DNA of 13,801 nt from Afipia sp. (GTDB taxonomy: Bacteria > Pseudomonadota > Alphaproteobacteria > Rhizobiales > Xanthobacteraceae), in NCBI GenBank assembly GCA_020056155.1, contig JAGVII010000179.1:1-13801 (forward strand), in the 5' to 3' direction. Under the pieces are notes generated by a model. It searched no databases. It worked only from the letters and a program-made list of their open reading frames with translations, and had not been told where the DNA came from. This document shows positions 7,255 through 13,801 of this stretch, piece after piece; position 1 is the stretch's first letter; every line of letters starts with the position of its first letter. The position numbers and the translations under genes were made by a program.

Positions 7255-8171
7255 TGATAATGTATCCTGCGATCGAGGTAGCCGAACTTGATCAATGCGA
7301 CCGTGCTGAGCAGGATCAGAAGCACCACCGTCAGTGTGGCCGCGTAGGCAGAATCCTGGAACGTGAAGGCAACTTCATAGATGTAATACAGCAGCAGCGT
7401 ACTGGCATTGTTCGGACCGCCCTTGGTCATGATGACGAGATGGTCAACGAGCTTGAACGAATTGATCACCGCGTTGATCGTCACAAATAACGTCGTCGGC
7501 ATCAGCAAGGGAAAGGTAATCCGCCGGAATGTGTACCAGCGGCTTGCGCCTTCGACCGCAGCCGCCTCCTCCAGATCGGGTGACAGTTGCTGAAGCGCGG
7601 CCAGATAGAAGATCATGAAGAATCCGGCCTCTTTCCAGACCACCATCACAACCAGACAGTTCATCACCGTGCTCGGGTCGCCCAGCCAGTTCCAGCCCGC
7701 CAGCCCGAAAACCCCGCGCAGCTGATCGAGCAGCCCATAATCCGGCGTGTAGAAAAACAGCCAGATGTTCGCGACCGCGATCATCGGCAACACGGTCGGC
7801 GTGAAAAAGGCAAGCCGCAGAAAGCCGCGGCCGCGTATGTTGCGGTTAACCCAGATCGCCATCAGCAAGGCCAGGGCAATCGACGTCGGAATGGTCCCCA
7901 GCGCAAACCAGAAATTATTGACCAGCGCCTTCCAGAAAATCGGGTCGGCAGCCATCGCATGATAGCTCTCCAGGCCGACGAAAACTTCCGCGCCGTTCCG
8001 GCGCGTGATGAAGAACGAATGCCGGATGGTCGCCAGGATCGGGTAATGCGTGAACGCGATCAACAGCACCGCCGCAGGCAATAGCAGCAACCACGCGTTC
8101 ACGGCATTCCACCACGCATGCGACTTCGGCCTGCGCGCGGCAACTGGCATTGTGGCGGCTTGATCTGTCAT
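7251..8171 (-). CDS. ABC transporter permease, UgpA/MalF type
   Basis: 306-residue inner-membrane permease, partner of the UgpE-type subunit. The first helix is at about 25-45, then helices near 83-107, 118-141, 168-192, 224-240 and 275-298. The EAA loop EEAAAVEGA (201-209) followed by RRITFPLLMP marks the ATPase contact. The start is uncertain: ATG at 8171 (chosen), GTG at 8204, which would sit 12 bases after the binding-protein stop and add 11 residues, or ATG at 8150. None has a strong ribosome site. The 3' end overlaps the next permease by the ATGA arrangement. Second product class after the binding protein in the operon, as in many CUT1 systems. Confidence 0.92.
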   Translation of the reverse strand: MTDQAATMPVAARRPKSHAWWNAVNAWLLLLPAAVLLIAFTHYPILATIRHSFFITRRNGAEVFVGLESYHAMAADPIFWKALVNNFWFALGTIPTSIALALLMAIWVNRNIRGRGFLRLAFFTPTVLPMIAVANIWLFFYTPDYGLLDQLRGVFGLAGWNWLGDPSTVMNCLVVMVVWKEAGFFMIFYLAALQQLSPDLEEAAAVEGASRWYTFRRITFPLLMPTTLFVTINAVINSFKLVDHLVIMTKGGPNNASTLLLYYIYEVAFTFQDSAYAATLTVVLLILLSTVALIKFGYLDRRIHYQ

Positions 8172-8216
8172 CGGACGATGGGCCGGATGGCGGCGAACCG
8201 CCACCCGGCGTTTTCT

Positions 8217-9494
8217 TTACTTGTACGCGCGCAGCACGCGGTCTGCCTGCTGTTGCGCCGCCGCAAGGGCTTCCGACGGCTTCTGCGAGCCCGTCACCGC
8301 CGCCTGAACAGCATCACCGACGAACTTGTAGATGCGTCCGTTTTCGTGAACGGACAGTTCTGGTACCGCGTGTTCAAGCTGATCACGCGCGACGAGGGCA
8401 GCTGGAAAGCCCTTCGCATAGGCTTCCATCGCCGGGGTCTTGTACGCCGCCGGAGACACCGCGACATAACCCGTCTTGATGCTCCATTCGGCTGCACGCT
8501 CTGGCGCGGTCATCCACTGAATGAACTTCACGGCCGCCTTCTGCTGCTCGGGTGACGCGCTCTTGAAGATGTAGAAGCTGCCGCCACCGGTCGGCGACCC
8601 GCGGCGCTCCTTGGCAGGCAGCATGGCGACGCCGAAGTTGAACTTCGCGCCATCCTTCACCGCGGTCAGATTGCCCGTGGTGTGCCACATCATCGCGGTC
8701 TTGCCTTCGAGGAAGTCGGTGCGCAGCGTTGCCCAGTCGACGCTGCCCGTGGGCATCACCGCGTGCTTTCGCGACAGATCCACCCAGTAATCCAGCGCTC
8801 CGACGGTCTTCGGCGCGGTGAGATAGACTTCGTTGCCCGGCTCGTTCATCAGCTTCTGACCGTTCTCGATCGCCAGTGCCTGCAGCATCCAGTAGGCGTA
8901 TCCAGTGATGGGGATCTCAACGCCCCAGCGGGTGGTGTTGCCCGAAGCGTCCTTCTTGACGAGCTTCTTGCCCATCTCGGTCATTTCGTCCCAGGTCGCG
9001 GGCGCCTTCTCCGGATCAAGGCCCGCTTCCTTGAAAGCATCCTTGTTCCAGTACAGCACAATCGTGGAACGCTGGAACGGAATGCTCCAGGTCTTGCCGT
9101 CGATCTGCCCGTTCGCCATGAACGCGGGATAGAACTCCTTGAACCACGACTTGTCGGCGACGAGACTATCCATCGGCACGATGGCGTTCTCATCCATCAG
9201 CGTGAAAACGTCGGTCGAGAGCAACACAGACAACTGCGGCGGCTGGCCGCCCTTCATCGCCGTCATCGCCTTGGTCATCGTGTCGGTGTAGTTGCCGGCA
9301 TACACCGCCGTCACCTTGATGTCCGCGTTTTCCTTCTGGAAACGCGCCACCATATCATCGATGATCTTGGTCACCGGACCACCGACCGCGACCGGATAAT
9401 ACATCGTGAGATCAACCGCAGCCGCAGGCCGCGGGCTGAAAGACATAGCCGCAAGCGCGGCCGCCGCAAGCATCGTTCGTCCAAGGAATTTCAT
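8217..9494 (-). CDS. Extracellular solute-binding protein, UgpB-like
   Basis: 425-residue periplasmic binding protein of the ABC importer. A Sec signal peptide covers about residues 1-26 (MKFLGRTMLAAAALAAMSFS, cut probably after PAAA, before VDLTMYY). The mature part shows family-1 binding-protein marks that I recognise from E. coli UgpB: VYAGNYTDTM near the N-terminus, IPFQRSTIVLYWNKDAFKEA with GLDPEKAPATWDEM after it, FNFGVAMLPA, GGGSFYIF, and AAEWSIKTGYVAVSP. This supports glycerol-3-phosphate or a glycerophosphodiester as ligand, although paralogues with other ligands exist. The start is well set by AAAGGGGAG (complement of 9501-9509). It is the second gene of the operon, 47 bases after the ATPase gene, and is probably the most highly translated. 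Confidence 0.94.
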   Translation of the reverse strand: MKFLGRTMLAAAALAAMSFSPRPAAAVDLTMYYPVAVGGPVTKIIDDMVARFQKENADIKVTAVYAGNYTDTMTKAMTAMKGGQPPQLSVLLSTDVFTLMDENAIVPMDSLVADKSWFKEFYPAFMANGQIDGKTWSIPFQRSTIVLYWNKDAFKEAGLDPEKAPATWDEMTEMGKKLVKKDASGNTTRWGVEIPITGYAYWMLQALAIENGQKLMNEPGNEVYLTAPKTVGALDYWVDLSRKHAVMPTGSVDWATLRTDFLEGKTAMMWHTTGNLTAVKDGAKFNFGVAMLPAKERRGSPTGGGSFYIFKSASPEQQKAAVKFIQWMTAPERAAEWSIKTGYVAVSPAAYKTPAMEAYAKGFPAALVARDQLEHAVPELSVHENGRIYKFVGDAVQAAVTGSQKPSEALAAAQQQADRVLRAYK

Positions 9495-9541
9495 ATCATT
9501 CTCCCCTTTGTGACTGATCAGTTGCCGATTCCGTTACGGTC

Positions 9542-10558
9542 TCAGACAACAGCAACTCTCTTCGCCTCACCGGCGACGGATTCCATCCGCCGCTCCGATG
9601 TCTTGTCGAACTGGTGTTCGAAACCTGCATCCCACGCGAGCCGGATGTCATCGCCCGGCAGTGACTTGCTGAAACCGTCCTGCCGCACTGAGACCGGCTG
9701 TCCATCGACTTCGCAAAGAATGATGCTGTCGGCTCCGAGATGCTCGACCGCCTTTACGCGCGCCGGATGACCGTCATGCGACACGACGCGAATATGTTCC
9801 GGACGAACGCCGAGCAACCGGTCGCCTCGCGCGATCAGGTTCATGGGCGGCGTTCCGATGAAGCGCGCCGTGAAAGCGGTTGCAGGCCGATTGTAGAGCT
9901 CTTCCGGCGTGCCATTCTGTTCGATGCGGCCGTCACGCATCAGCACTACACGATCCGCCATGGTCATGGCTTCGGTCTGATCGTGAGTCACATAAACCAT
10001 CGTCATTCCGAGACGCTGCTGAAGCGAGCGAATTTCGGTACGCATTTCGTGACGAAGCTTGGCATCGAGATTGGAAAGCGGCTCGTCCATCAGGCAGACT
10101 TTGGCCTCGGCGATAATGGCGCGGCCGAGTGCCACGCGCTGACGCTGGCCACCGGATAGTTGCGAGGGTTTGCGCTCCAGCAGATGGCCGAGACCGACGA
10201 TGTCCGCGACGCGCTTGAGCCGCGCATCACGCTCCGCGCGCGACACGCGGCGCACGCGCAGACCAAATACGATGTTTTCCCCGACGCTCAGATGGGGAAA
10301 CAGGGCGTACGACTGAAACACCATCGAGATCTTGCGCAGAGCCGGCGTCAGATTCGTGACGTCCGTCCCGCCGATTGTAATGGTGCCGCCGTCCGGCTGC
10401 TCAAGGCCGGCGATCAACCGCAACGTTGTGGATTTGCCGCAACCCGACGGCCCCAGAAGAACCAGCAGCGAGCCCTGCTCTGCCGTGAGACTGACGTCGT
10501 CAACGGCGCGCATCGGGCCCCAGTTCTTGGAGATATGATCGAGTGTGATCGCCGACAT
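9542..10558 (-). CDS. ABC transporter ATP-binding protein, UgpC/MalK type
   Basis: 338-residue ATPase that powers the importer from the cytoplasmic side. It shows Walker A GPSGCGKST (36-44), Q-loop Q82 (VFQSYALFPH), signature LSGGQ (134-138), Walker B VCLMDEP (154-160), the D-loop SNLDAKLR and switch H192 (VTHDQTEAMT). It continues into a C-terminal TOBE region beginning about RFIGTPPMNLI (232-242), a stretch characteristic of UgpC/MalK. The frame is open to 10657, but the family N-terminus (MSAITLDHISKNWG) sets the ATG at 10558. First gene of the operon, divergent from the GlpR-like regulator. The C-terminal domain is a little shorter than in typical 350-370 residue members. Confidence 0.94.
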   Translation of the reverse strand: MSAITLDHISKNWGPMRAVDDVSLTAEQGSLLVLLGPSGCGKSTTLRLIAGLEQPDGGTITIGGTDVTNLTPALRKISMVFQSYALFPHLSVGENIVFGLRVRRVSRAERDARLKRVADIVGLGHLLERKPSQLSGGQRQRVALGRAIIAEAKVCLMDEPLSNLDAKLRHEMRTEIRSLQQRLGMTMVYVTHDQTEAMTMADRVVLMRDGRIEQNGTPEELYNRPATAFTARFIGTPPMNLIARGDRLLGVRPEHIRVVSHDGHPARVKAVEHLGADSIILCEVDGQPVSVRQDGFSKSLPGDDIRLAWDAGFEHQFDKTSERRMESVAGEAKRVAVV

Positions 10559-10733
10559 GACCGCCCCAGTTATGACGTTTGCAATCGCAGAAACCCTGGA
10601 GGGCGTCCCGATCCGTCTCTCAGTCCCCGGCCCGGCGGACAAGGCGAAGGACGGCATCGGCCAGCTCCGGCTCTGCCATTACAGACGCCGCAATCCGCCG
10701 AAGAGACCCGTCTGGCGGCGGGATGCGTGTTTT

Positions 10734-10739
10734 ATTATG
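10734..10739 (-). promoter_or_regulatory. Candidate -10 box for the transporter operon
   Basis: On the minus strand this reads CATAAT (five of six to TATAAT) inside an AT-rich patch. No good -35 box stands 16-18 bases upstream, so activity is uncertain. Its upstream edge overlaps the palindrome at 10738-10751, which would suit repression. The implied leader before the ATPase start would be about 165 bases. Confidence 0.35.
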
Positions 10740-10751
10740 TTCATATGAACA
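10738..10751. promoter_or_regulatory. Perfect palindrome TGTTCATATGAACA, probable operator of the GlpR-like regulator
   Basis: TGTTCAT and ATGAACA are exact inverted copies, in the 268-base gap between the divergent operon and regulator genes. E. coli GlpR operators, as I remember them, have arms of the type ATGTTCG and CGAACAT; the arms here (ATGTTCA and TGAACA) are close but nearer together. A second imperfect copy, ACATGAAACA, starts 21 bases after ATATGAACA, about two helical turns, and TTCGAA stands at 10792-10797. The rest of 10559-10826 shows nothing I can name. Confidence 0.55.
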
Positions 10752-10826
10752 CAGTATATGCGCACATGAAACAGCAATTGCTCGTGTACCGTTCGAATGA
10801 TAAGTTTTTGTGACAAACGGGGATCT

Positions 10827-11615
10827 ATGCTCAAAATAGTCAGTCAACGACACGCCCGTATCCTGGAGATCGTCCGTGAAGCGGGCTTCGCATCGATCGA
10901 ATATCTCGCGAGACATTTCGAGGTGACGCAACAAACGATCCGCCGGATCGTGAACCAACTGTGCGATCAGGGTTTGTTGCGCCGCGTCCATGGCGGCGTA
11001 AGCCTTCCTGTCCAGAATCCAAATCTCGCCTATGGAAGCCGGCAGGGGCTCAATCCCGATGCCAAGCGGCGTATCGGTCAGGCCGTTTCCGATTTCATTC
11101 CTGACGGCGCATCATTGATGATCGGGCTCGGCACGACGCCTGAATATGTGGCGCAGGCACTGTCTCATCGTCAGAATTTGCGGATCATCACCAACAATCT
11201 GAACGTGGCCGCGGCCTTCGCGCGCAATCCCGATGTGGAAATCACCATGGCGGGCGGTACGCTTCGCCCTTTTGACCGGGACATCATCGGCGACACTGCC
11301 GTTCGTTTCTTTTCCGACTTCAAGGCGGATATCGGAATTTTCGGCGTCGGCGGCATTGATGACGACGGCGCGCTACTCGATTTTTATGTTGGCGAGGTTC
11401 AGGCGCGTCAGGCCATCGCCGCCAATTGCCGGACGTCCCTGCTGGTTGCGGATGAAAGCAAATTTGGCCGCAACGCAACGGTGCGCGGCGGCCATTTCGG
11501 GGATTGCCATTACTTTTTCACGGACAAAGCGATCCCGGAGAGTTTCCGCCACCTCGCGGACCAATATGCAGAGAGAATTCGTGTTGCGCGGGATGGCCGC
11601 GTACAGGCCGCATAG
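10827..11615 (+). CDS. DeoR-family transcriptional regulator, GlpR-like
   Basis: 262-residue repressor-type regulator. The ATG at 10827 gives the family N-terminus (MLKIVSQRHARILEIV); an in-frame ATG at 10797 would add ten unlikely residues. Residues 1-58 form the DeoR winged helix (SIEYLARHFEVTQQTIRR), ending in LRRVHGGV. The usual aspartate of TIRRDL is isoleucine here (I41). Residues about 75-250 are the DeoR sugar-phosphate sensor and resemble E. coli GlpR segment by segment: GLGTTPEYVAQAL, LRIITNNLNVA, AGGTLRPFDRDIIGD, FGVGGIDDDGALLDF and ADESKFGRNA. GlpR senses glycerol-3-phosphate, so this protein may sense the product of the imported compound. Its divergent position over a shared palindrome suggests that it controls the transporter operon and itself. 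Confidence 0.93.
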   Translation: MLKIVSQRHARILEIVREAGFASIEYLARHFEVTQQTIRRIVNQLCDQGLLRRVHGGVSLPVQNPNLAYGSRQGLNPDAKRRIGQAVSDFIPDGASLMIGLGTTPEYVAQALSHRQNLRIITNNLNVAAAFARNPDVEITMAGGTLRPFDRDIIGDTAVRFFSDFKADIGIFGVGGIDDDGALLDFYVGEVQARQAIAANCRTSLLVADESKFGRNATVRGGHFGDCHYFFTDKAIPESFRHLADQYAERIRVARDGRVQAA

Positions 11616-11619
11616 GCTC

Positions 11620-11632
11620 GCGGCCTTGCCGC
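11620..11632. terminator. Short GC hairpin between convergent regulator and reductase genes
   Basis: GCGGC, loop CTT, GCCGC lies in the 24-base gap between the stop codons at 11615 and 11640. The stem is perfect but only five pairs, and just two T residues follow on the plus strand; no T-run exists on the minus strand. A weak two-way terminator is possible. An alternative pairing uses GGCCG (11606-11610) with CGGCC (11621-11625). Confidence 0.25.
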
Positions 11633-11639
11633 TTCAGAA

Positions 11640-12413
11640 CTAGCGTTCGACGAACGCCTTCTCGATTACGAACTCGCCCGGCTCGCCGTGATTGCCTTCG
11701 GTGAAGCCTTTGTCGAGCAGCAGCGTGCGGGTGTCCTGCAACAATGCGGGGCTGCCGCAGATCATGACCCGGTCATGCGCGGCATCGAGGGGAGCGAGAC
11801 CCGCATCGCTGAACAGTTTTCCTGACGTCATCAAATCGGTGATCCGTCCACGGTTGCGAAACGGGTCGCGGGTGACCGTCGGATAATAGATCAGCTGGTT
11901 GCGGACCAGTTCGCCGATCAGGTCGTCCTTCGGGAGGTGCTCATTGATCATCTCGCCATAGGCAAGCTCCGCGACATGGCGGCAACCATGCAGCAGCACG
12001 ACTTTTTCGAAGCGATCGTAGGTTTCCGGATCCTTGATGACACTTAGGAACGGCGCGAGGCCGGTTCCCGTGCCGACCAGATAGAGATTCCGGCCGTTCT
12101 TCAGATTATCGATGACAAGTGTGCCGGTCGCCTTGCGGCTAACGATGATCTCGTCGCCTTCCTTGAGATGCTGAAGACGCGAGGTCAGCGGCCCGTCCGG
12201 CACCTTGATCGAAAAGAATTCGAGCCGGTCTTCGTAATTGGCGCTTGCCACGCTGTAGGCACGCAGCAGCGGCTTCTGGCCGACCTTCAGGCCGATCATG
12301 GTGAATTCGCCGTTTCGGAAGCGGAACGACGGATCGCGCGTGGTGGTGAAGCTGAACAGCGTGTCGGTCCAGTGATGGACGCTGAGGACACTTTCCTGAT
12401 TGAAGTTGCTCAT
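11640..12413 (-). CDS. fpr: Ferredoxin-NADP(+) reductase, bacterial Fpr type
   Basis: 257-residue flavoenzyme moving electrons between NADPH and ferredoxin or flavodoxin in the cytoplasm. It shows the FAD motif RAYSVAS (51-57), SRKATGTL, the NADP motif GTGTGLAPF (114-122), HGCRHVAELAY, VMICGSPALL near the C-terminus, and the end EFVIEKAFVER with a short aromatic-containing tail typical of bacterial enzymes. The length is normal for the family. The gene is divergent from the enamidase-like gene with a 172-base promoter region between them, and convergent with the GlpR-like gene. Such enzymes often serve redox balance or oxidative-stress defence. A role in feeding reduced ferredoxin to a ring reductase is possible given the neighbour, but this is inference. 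Confidence 0.95.
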   Translation of the reverse strand: MSNFNQESVLSVHHWTDTLFSFTTTRDPSFRFRNGEFTMIGLKVGQKPLLRAYSVASANYEDRLEFFSIKVPDGPLTSRLQHLKEGDEIIVSRKATGTLVIDNLKNGRNLYLVGTGTGLAPFLSVIKDPETYDRFEKVVLLHGCRHVAELAYGEMINEHLPKDDLIGELVRNQLIYYPTVTRDPFRNRGRITDLMTSGKLFSDAGLAPLDAAHDRVMICGSPALLQDTRTLLLDKGFTEGNHGEPGEFVIEKAFVER

Positions 12414-12482
12414 GTCGCTCGATCCGTTGTGCGGGTCAGGTAGCGGGCAAGATCAGAAACGCGGAGACAGATTGCCTCGCCA

Positions 12483-12504
12483 ATTCATTTGTGTACTAAT
12501 GAAT
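12483..12504. promoter_or_regulatory. Inverted repeat with nested GntR-like site between fpr and the enamidase-like gene
   Basis: Perfect 7-base arms ATTCATT and AATGAAT flank an 8-base centre, TGTGTACT. The centre with its borders reads TTGTGTACTA, which fits the loose TNGT-NN-ACNA pattern of FadR-subfamily GntR regulators. It lies 82 bases before the enamidase-like start and 70 bases from the fpr start, so it could act on either promoter. No GntR gene is in the window. Confidence 0.4.
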
Positions 12505-12585
12505 ATTCCGGCTTGAACCTGCCGTCAACCCGGGCTCAAGTTGGAGCCGACCTGCCGAAAAGGCATTGCACGGAAGGAAGAAACC

Positions 12586-13785
12586 ATGTCCCACGACGCG
12601 CCCCAGGGCACCACCGGTCCGACCAAGCTGGTGATCCGCAACATCGGTCTGATCCTGAGCGGGGCGATGGAAAAGCCGATCCTGGACGCCGACACCATCG
12701 TCGCGGAAAACGGCAAGATCACCGCGATCGGCCGGGCCAAGGAGATCGATGCCGAAGGCGCGACCACCACCATCGATGCCAACGGCACGACGGTGACCCC
12801 CGGTCTGATCGACAGTCACGTTCATCCCGTGGCCGGCGACTGGACGCCGCGGCAGAATCAGATCGGCTGGATCGACAGTTTTCTGAACGGCGGCGTCACG
12901 ACCATGATCTCGGCGGGCGAGGTTCACATGCCCGGGCGTCCGCGCGACGTTGTCGGCGTCAAGGCCATGGCAATCTTCGCCCAGCGTGCGTTCGATAATC
13001 TGCGCCCCGGCGGCGTCAAGGTTCACGCAGGAGCCCCGGTCATCGAACCGGGGATGACAGAGGAAGACTTCAAGGAATTGGCCACAGCCGGCGTCAGATT
13101 GCTCGGCGAAGTCGGTCTCGGCGGCGTCAAGGACGGCCCCACCGCGCGCAAAATGGTGGCGTGGGCGCGCAAATACGGCATTCAAAGCACTATCCATACC
13201 GGCGGCCCGTCGATTCCGGGGTCCGGCCTGATCGATGCCGACGTCGTGCTGGAAGCCGACACCGACGTCATCGGTCACATCAACGGCGGCCACACCGCCC
13301 TGCCCGATGGACAGATCCGTTGCATCTGCGAAGGCTGCAAGCGCGGCCTCGAACTGGTTCACAACGGCAACGAGCGCGCCGCGCTCTATACACTGCGGAT
13401 TGCCCGCGAGATGAAAGAGCTGAACCGGGTCATTCTCGGCACCGACGCGCCAGCGGGTTCAGGCGTGCAGCCGCTCGGTATTCTGCGCATGGTGTCGCTG
13501 CTGTCGTCGCTTGGCGACGTCCCGGCTGAAATCGCGTTCTGCTTTGCGACGGGCAACACCGCGCGGATGCGCGCGCTGGATTGCGGCATGATCGAAGTCG
13601 GCCGCGCCGCAGACTTCGTCATCATGGACAGGGCGCAGCACTCGGCCGGGAAAAACATTCTGGAGAGTGTTCAACTCGGCGACCTGCCTGGCATCGGCAT
13701 GACCATCATCGACGGTATCGTCCGCACCCAGCGCAGCCGTAACACGCCGCCTGCGACCAAGGTGCCGGAGATCGTCGGACATTGA
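12586..13785 (+). CDS. Enamidase-like amidohydrolase (metal-dependent cyclic amide hydrolase)
   Basis: 399-residue amidohydrolase-superfamily protein, start set by AAGGAAG a few bases before the ATG at 12586. The expected metal ligands are present: H78 and H80 (DSHVHPVAGD), E175 (GEVGLGG), H204 (STIHTGG), H231 (GHINGG) and D287 (GTDAPAG). It closely resembles the enamidase of Eubacterium barkeri as I remember it: TTMISAG, PGRPRD, PGGVKVHAGA, HTGGPSIPGS, GHINGG and the C-terminal RSRNTPPA. The six ligand positions recalled for that enzyme (67, 69, 164, 193, 220, 276) all map here at a constant +11. That enzyme opens the ring of 6-oxo-1,4,5,6-tetrahydronicotinate to 2-formylglutarate and ammonia. 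The same or a related lactam reaction is likely here. No other nicotinate gene is visible before the window ends. Confidence 0.9.
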   Translation: MSHDAPQGTTGPTKLVIRNIGLILSGAMEKPILDADTIVAENGKITAIGRAKEIDAEGATTTIDANGTTVTPGLIDSHVHPVAGDWTPRQNQIGWIDSFLNGGVTTMISAGEVHMPGRPRDVVGVKAMAIFAQRAFDNLRPGGVKVHAGAPVIEPGMTEEDFKELATAGVRLLGEVGLGGVKDGPTARKMVAWARKYGIQSTIHTGGPSIPGSGLIDADVVLEADTDVIGHINGGHTALPDGQIRCICEGCKRGLELVHNGNERAALYTLRIAREMKELNRVILGTDAPAGSGVQPLGILRMVSLLSSLGDVPAEIAFCFATGNTARMRALDCGMIEVGRAADFVIMDRAQHSAGKNILESVQLGDLPGIGMTIIDGIVRTQRSRNTPPATKVPEIVGH

Positions 13786-13801
13786 ATTCGTCATTCCGGG
13801 G
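13786..13801 (+). repeat. Possible start of a dispersed palindromic repeat (cut by window end)
   Basis: The last 16 bases, directly after the amidohydrolase stop, read attcgtcattccgggg. I remember intergenic palindromic repeats in Bradyrhizobium and Rhodopseudomonas genomes that begin with gtcattccggggc and continue into a hairpin. The matching second arm would lie beyond the window, so this cannot be confirmed here. Confidence 0.4.

Noticed and set aside
6067..7257. 396-residue plus-strand open frame across the permease and phosphoesterase genes
   Set aside because: Low-complexity, arginine/proline/glutamine-rich translation with no motif, antisense to two well-supported genes.
10739..10750. 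LexA (SOS) box reading of GTTC-N4-GAAC
   Set aside because: The alphaproteobacterial LexA site is a direct repeat GTTC-N7-GTTC; here the halves are inverted, and the genes have no link to DNA repair.

Overview
The window looks like chromosomal DNA of an alphaproteobacterium, most likely of the Bradyrhizobium/Rhodopseudomonas/Afipia group. This rests on high GC, protein style and gene repertoire, and on a trailing 'attcgtcattccgggg' that resembles the start of a palindromic repeat I remember from those genomes. Ten intact genes and one gene cut by the left edge fill almost the whole window. I see no rRNA, tRNA, insertion sequence, phage gene or CRISPR array, and no gene-free stretch exceeds 300 bases.

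Layout. (1) 2-1709, plus strand: the end of an acyl-CoA dehydrogenase gene, then a crotonase-fold gene 28 bases later; these are probably co-transcribed acyl-CoA catabolism genes. (2) 1920-4019, plus: a membrane MHYT-GGDEF-EAL protein of cyclic-di-GMP turnover. It converges, with only 7 bases between stop codons, on (3) 4027-5445, minus: a Wzz/GumC-type polysaccharide co-polymerase without a kinase domain. A perfect 9+3+9 palindrome lies upstream of it. (4) 5609-10558, minus: a compact operon, in transcription order an Ugp-type ABC ATPase, a solute-binding protein, two permeases and a DNase I/EEP-fold phosphoesterase. The last three genes are joined by ATGA and TGATG overlaps. (5) 10827-11615, plus: a divergent DeoR-family regulator that closely resembles GlpR. 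The shared promoter region holds a perfect 14-bp palindrome whose arms resemble the GlpR operator. (6) 11640-12413, minus: ferredoxin-NADP reductase. (7) 12586-13785, plus: an amidohydrolase closely resembling the enamidase of nicotinate fermentation. It is divergent from the reductase, and an inverted repeat lies between them.

How the parts may work together. Regions 4 and 5 read as one module: uptake of glycerol-3-phosphate or its diesters, hydrolysis inside the cell by an EEP phosphodiesterase that stands where UgpQ stands in the classical operon, and control by a GlpR-like sensor. I consider this the best candidate for an under-described system here. The enamidase-like gene beside a ferredoxin reductase suggests a second idea, a ring-reducing nicotinate-type pathway continuing to the right of the window. 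That is inference from two genes. The cyclic-di-GMP protein and the polysaccharide protein are functionally compatible neighbours but are not an operon.
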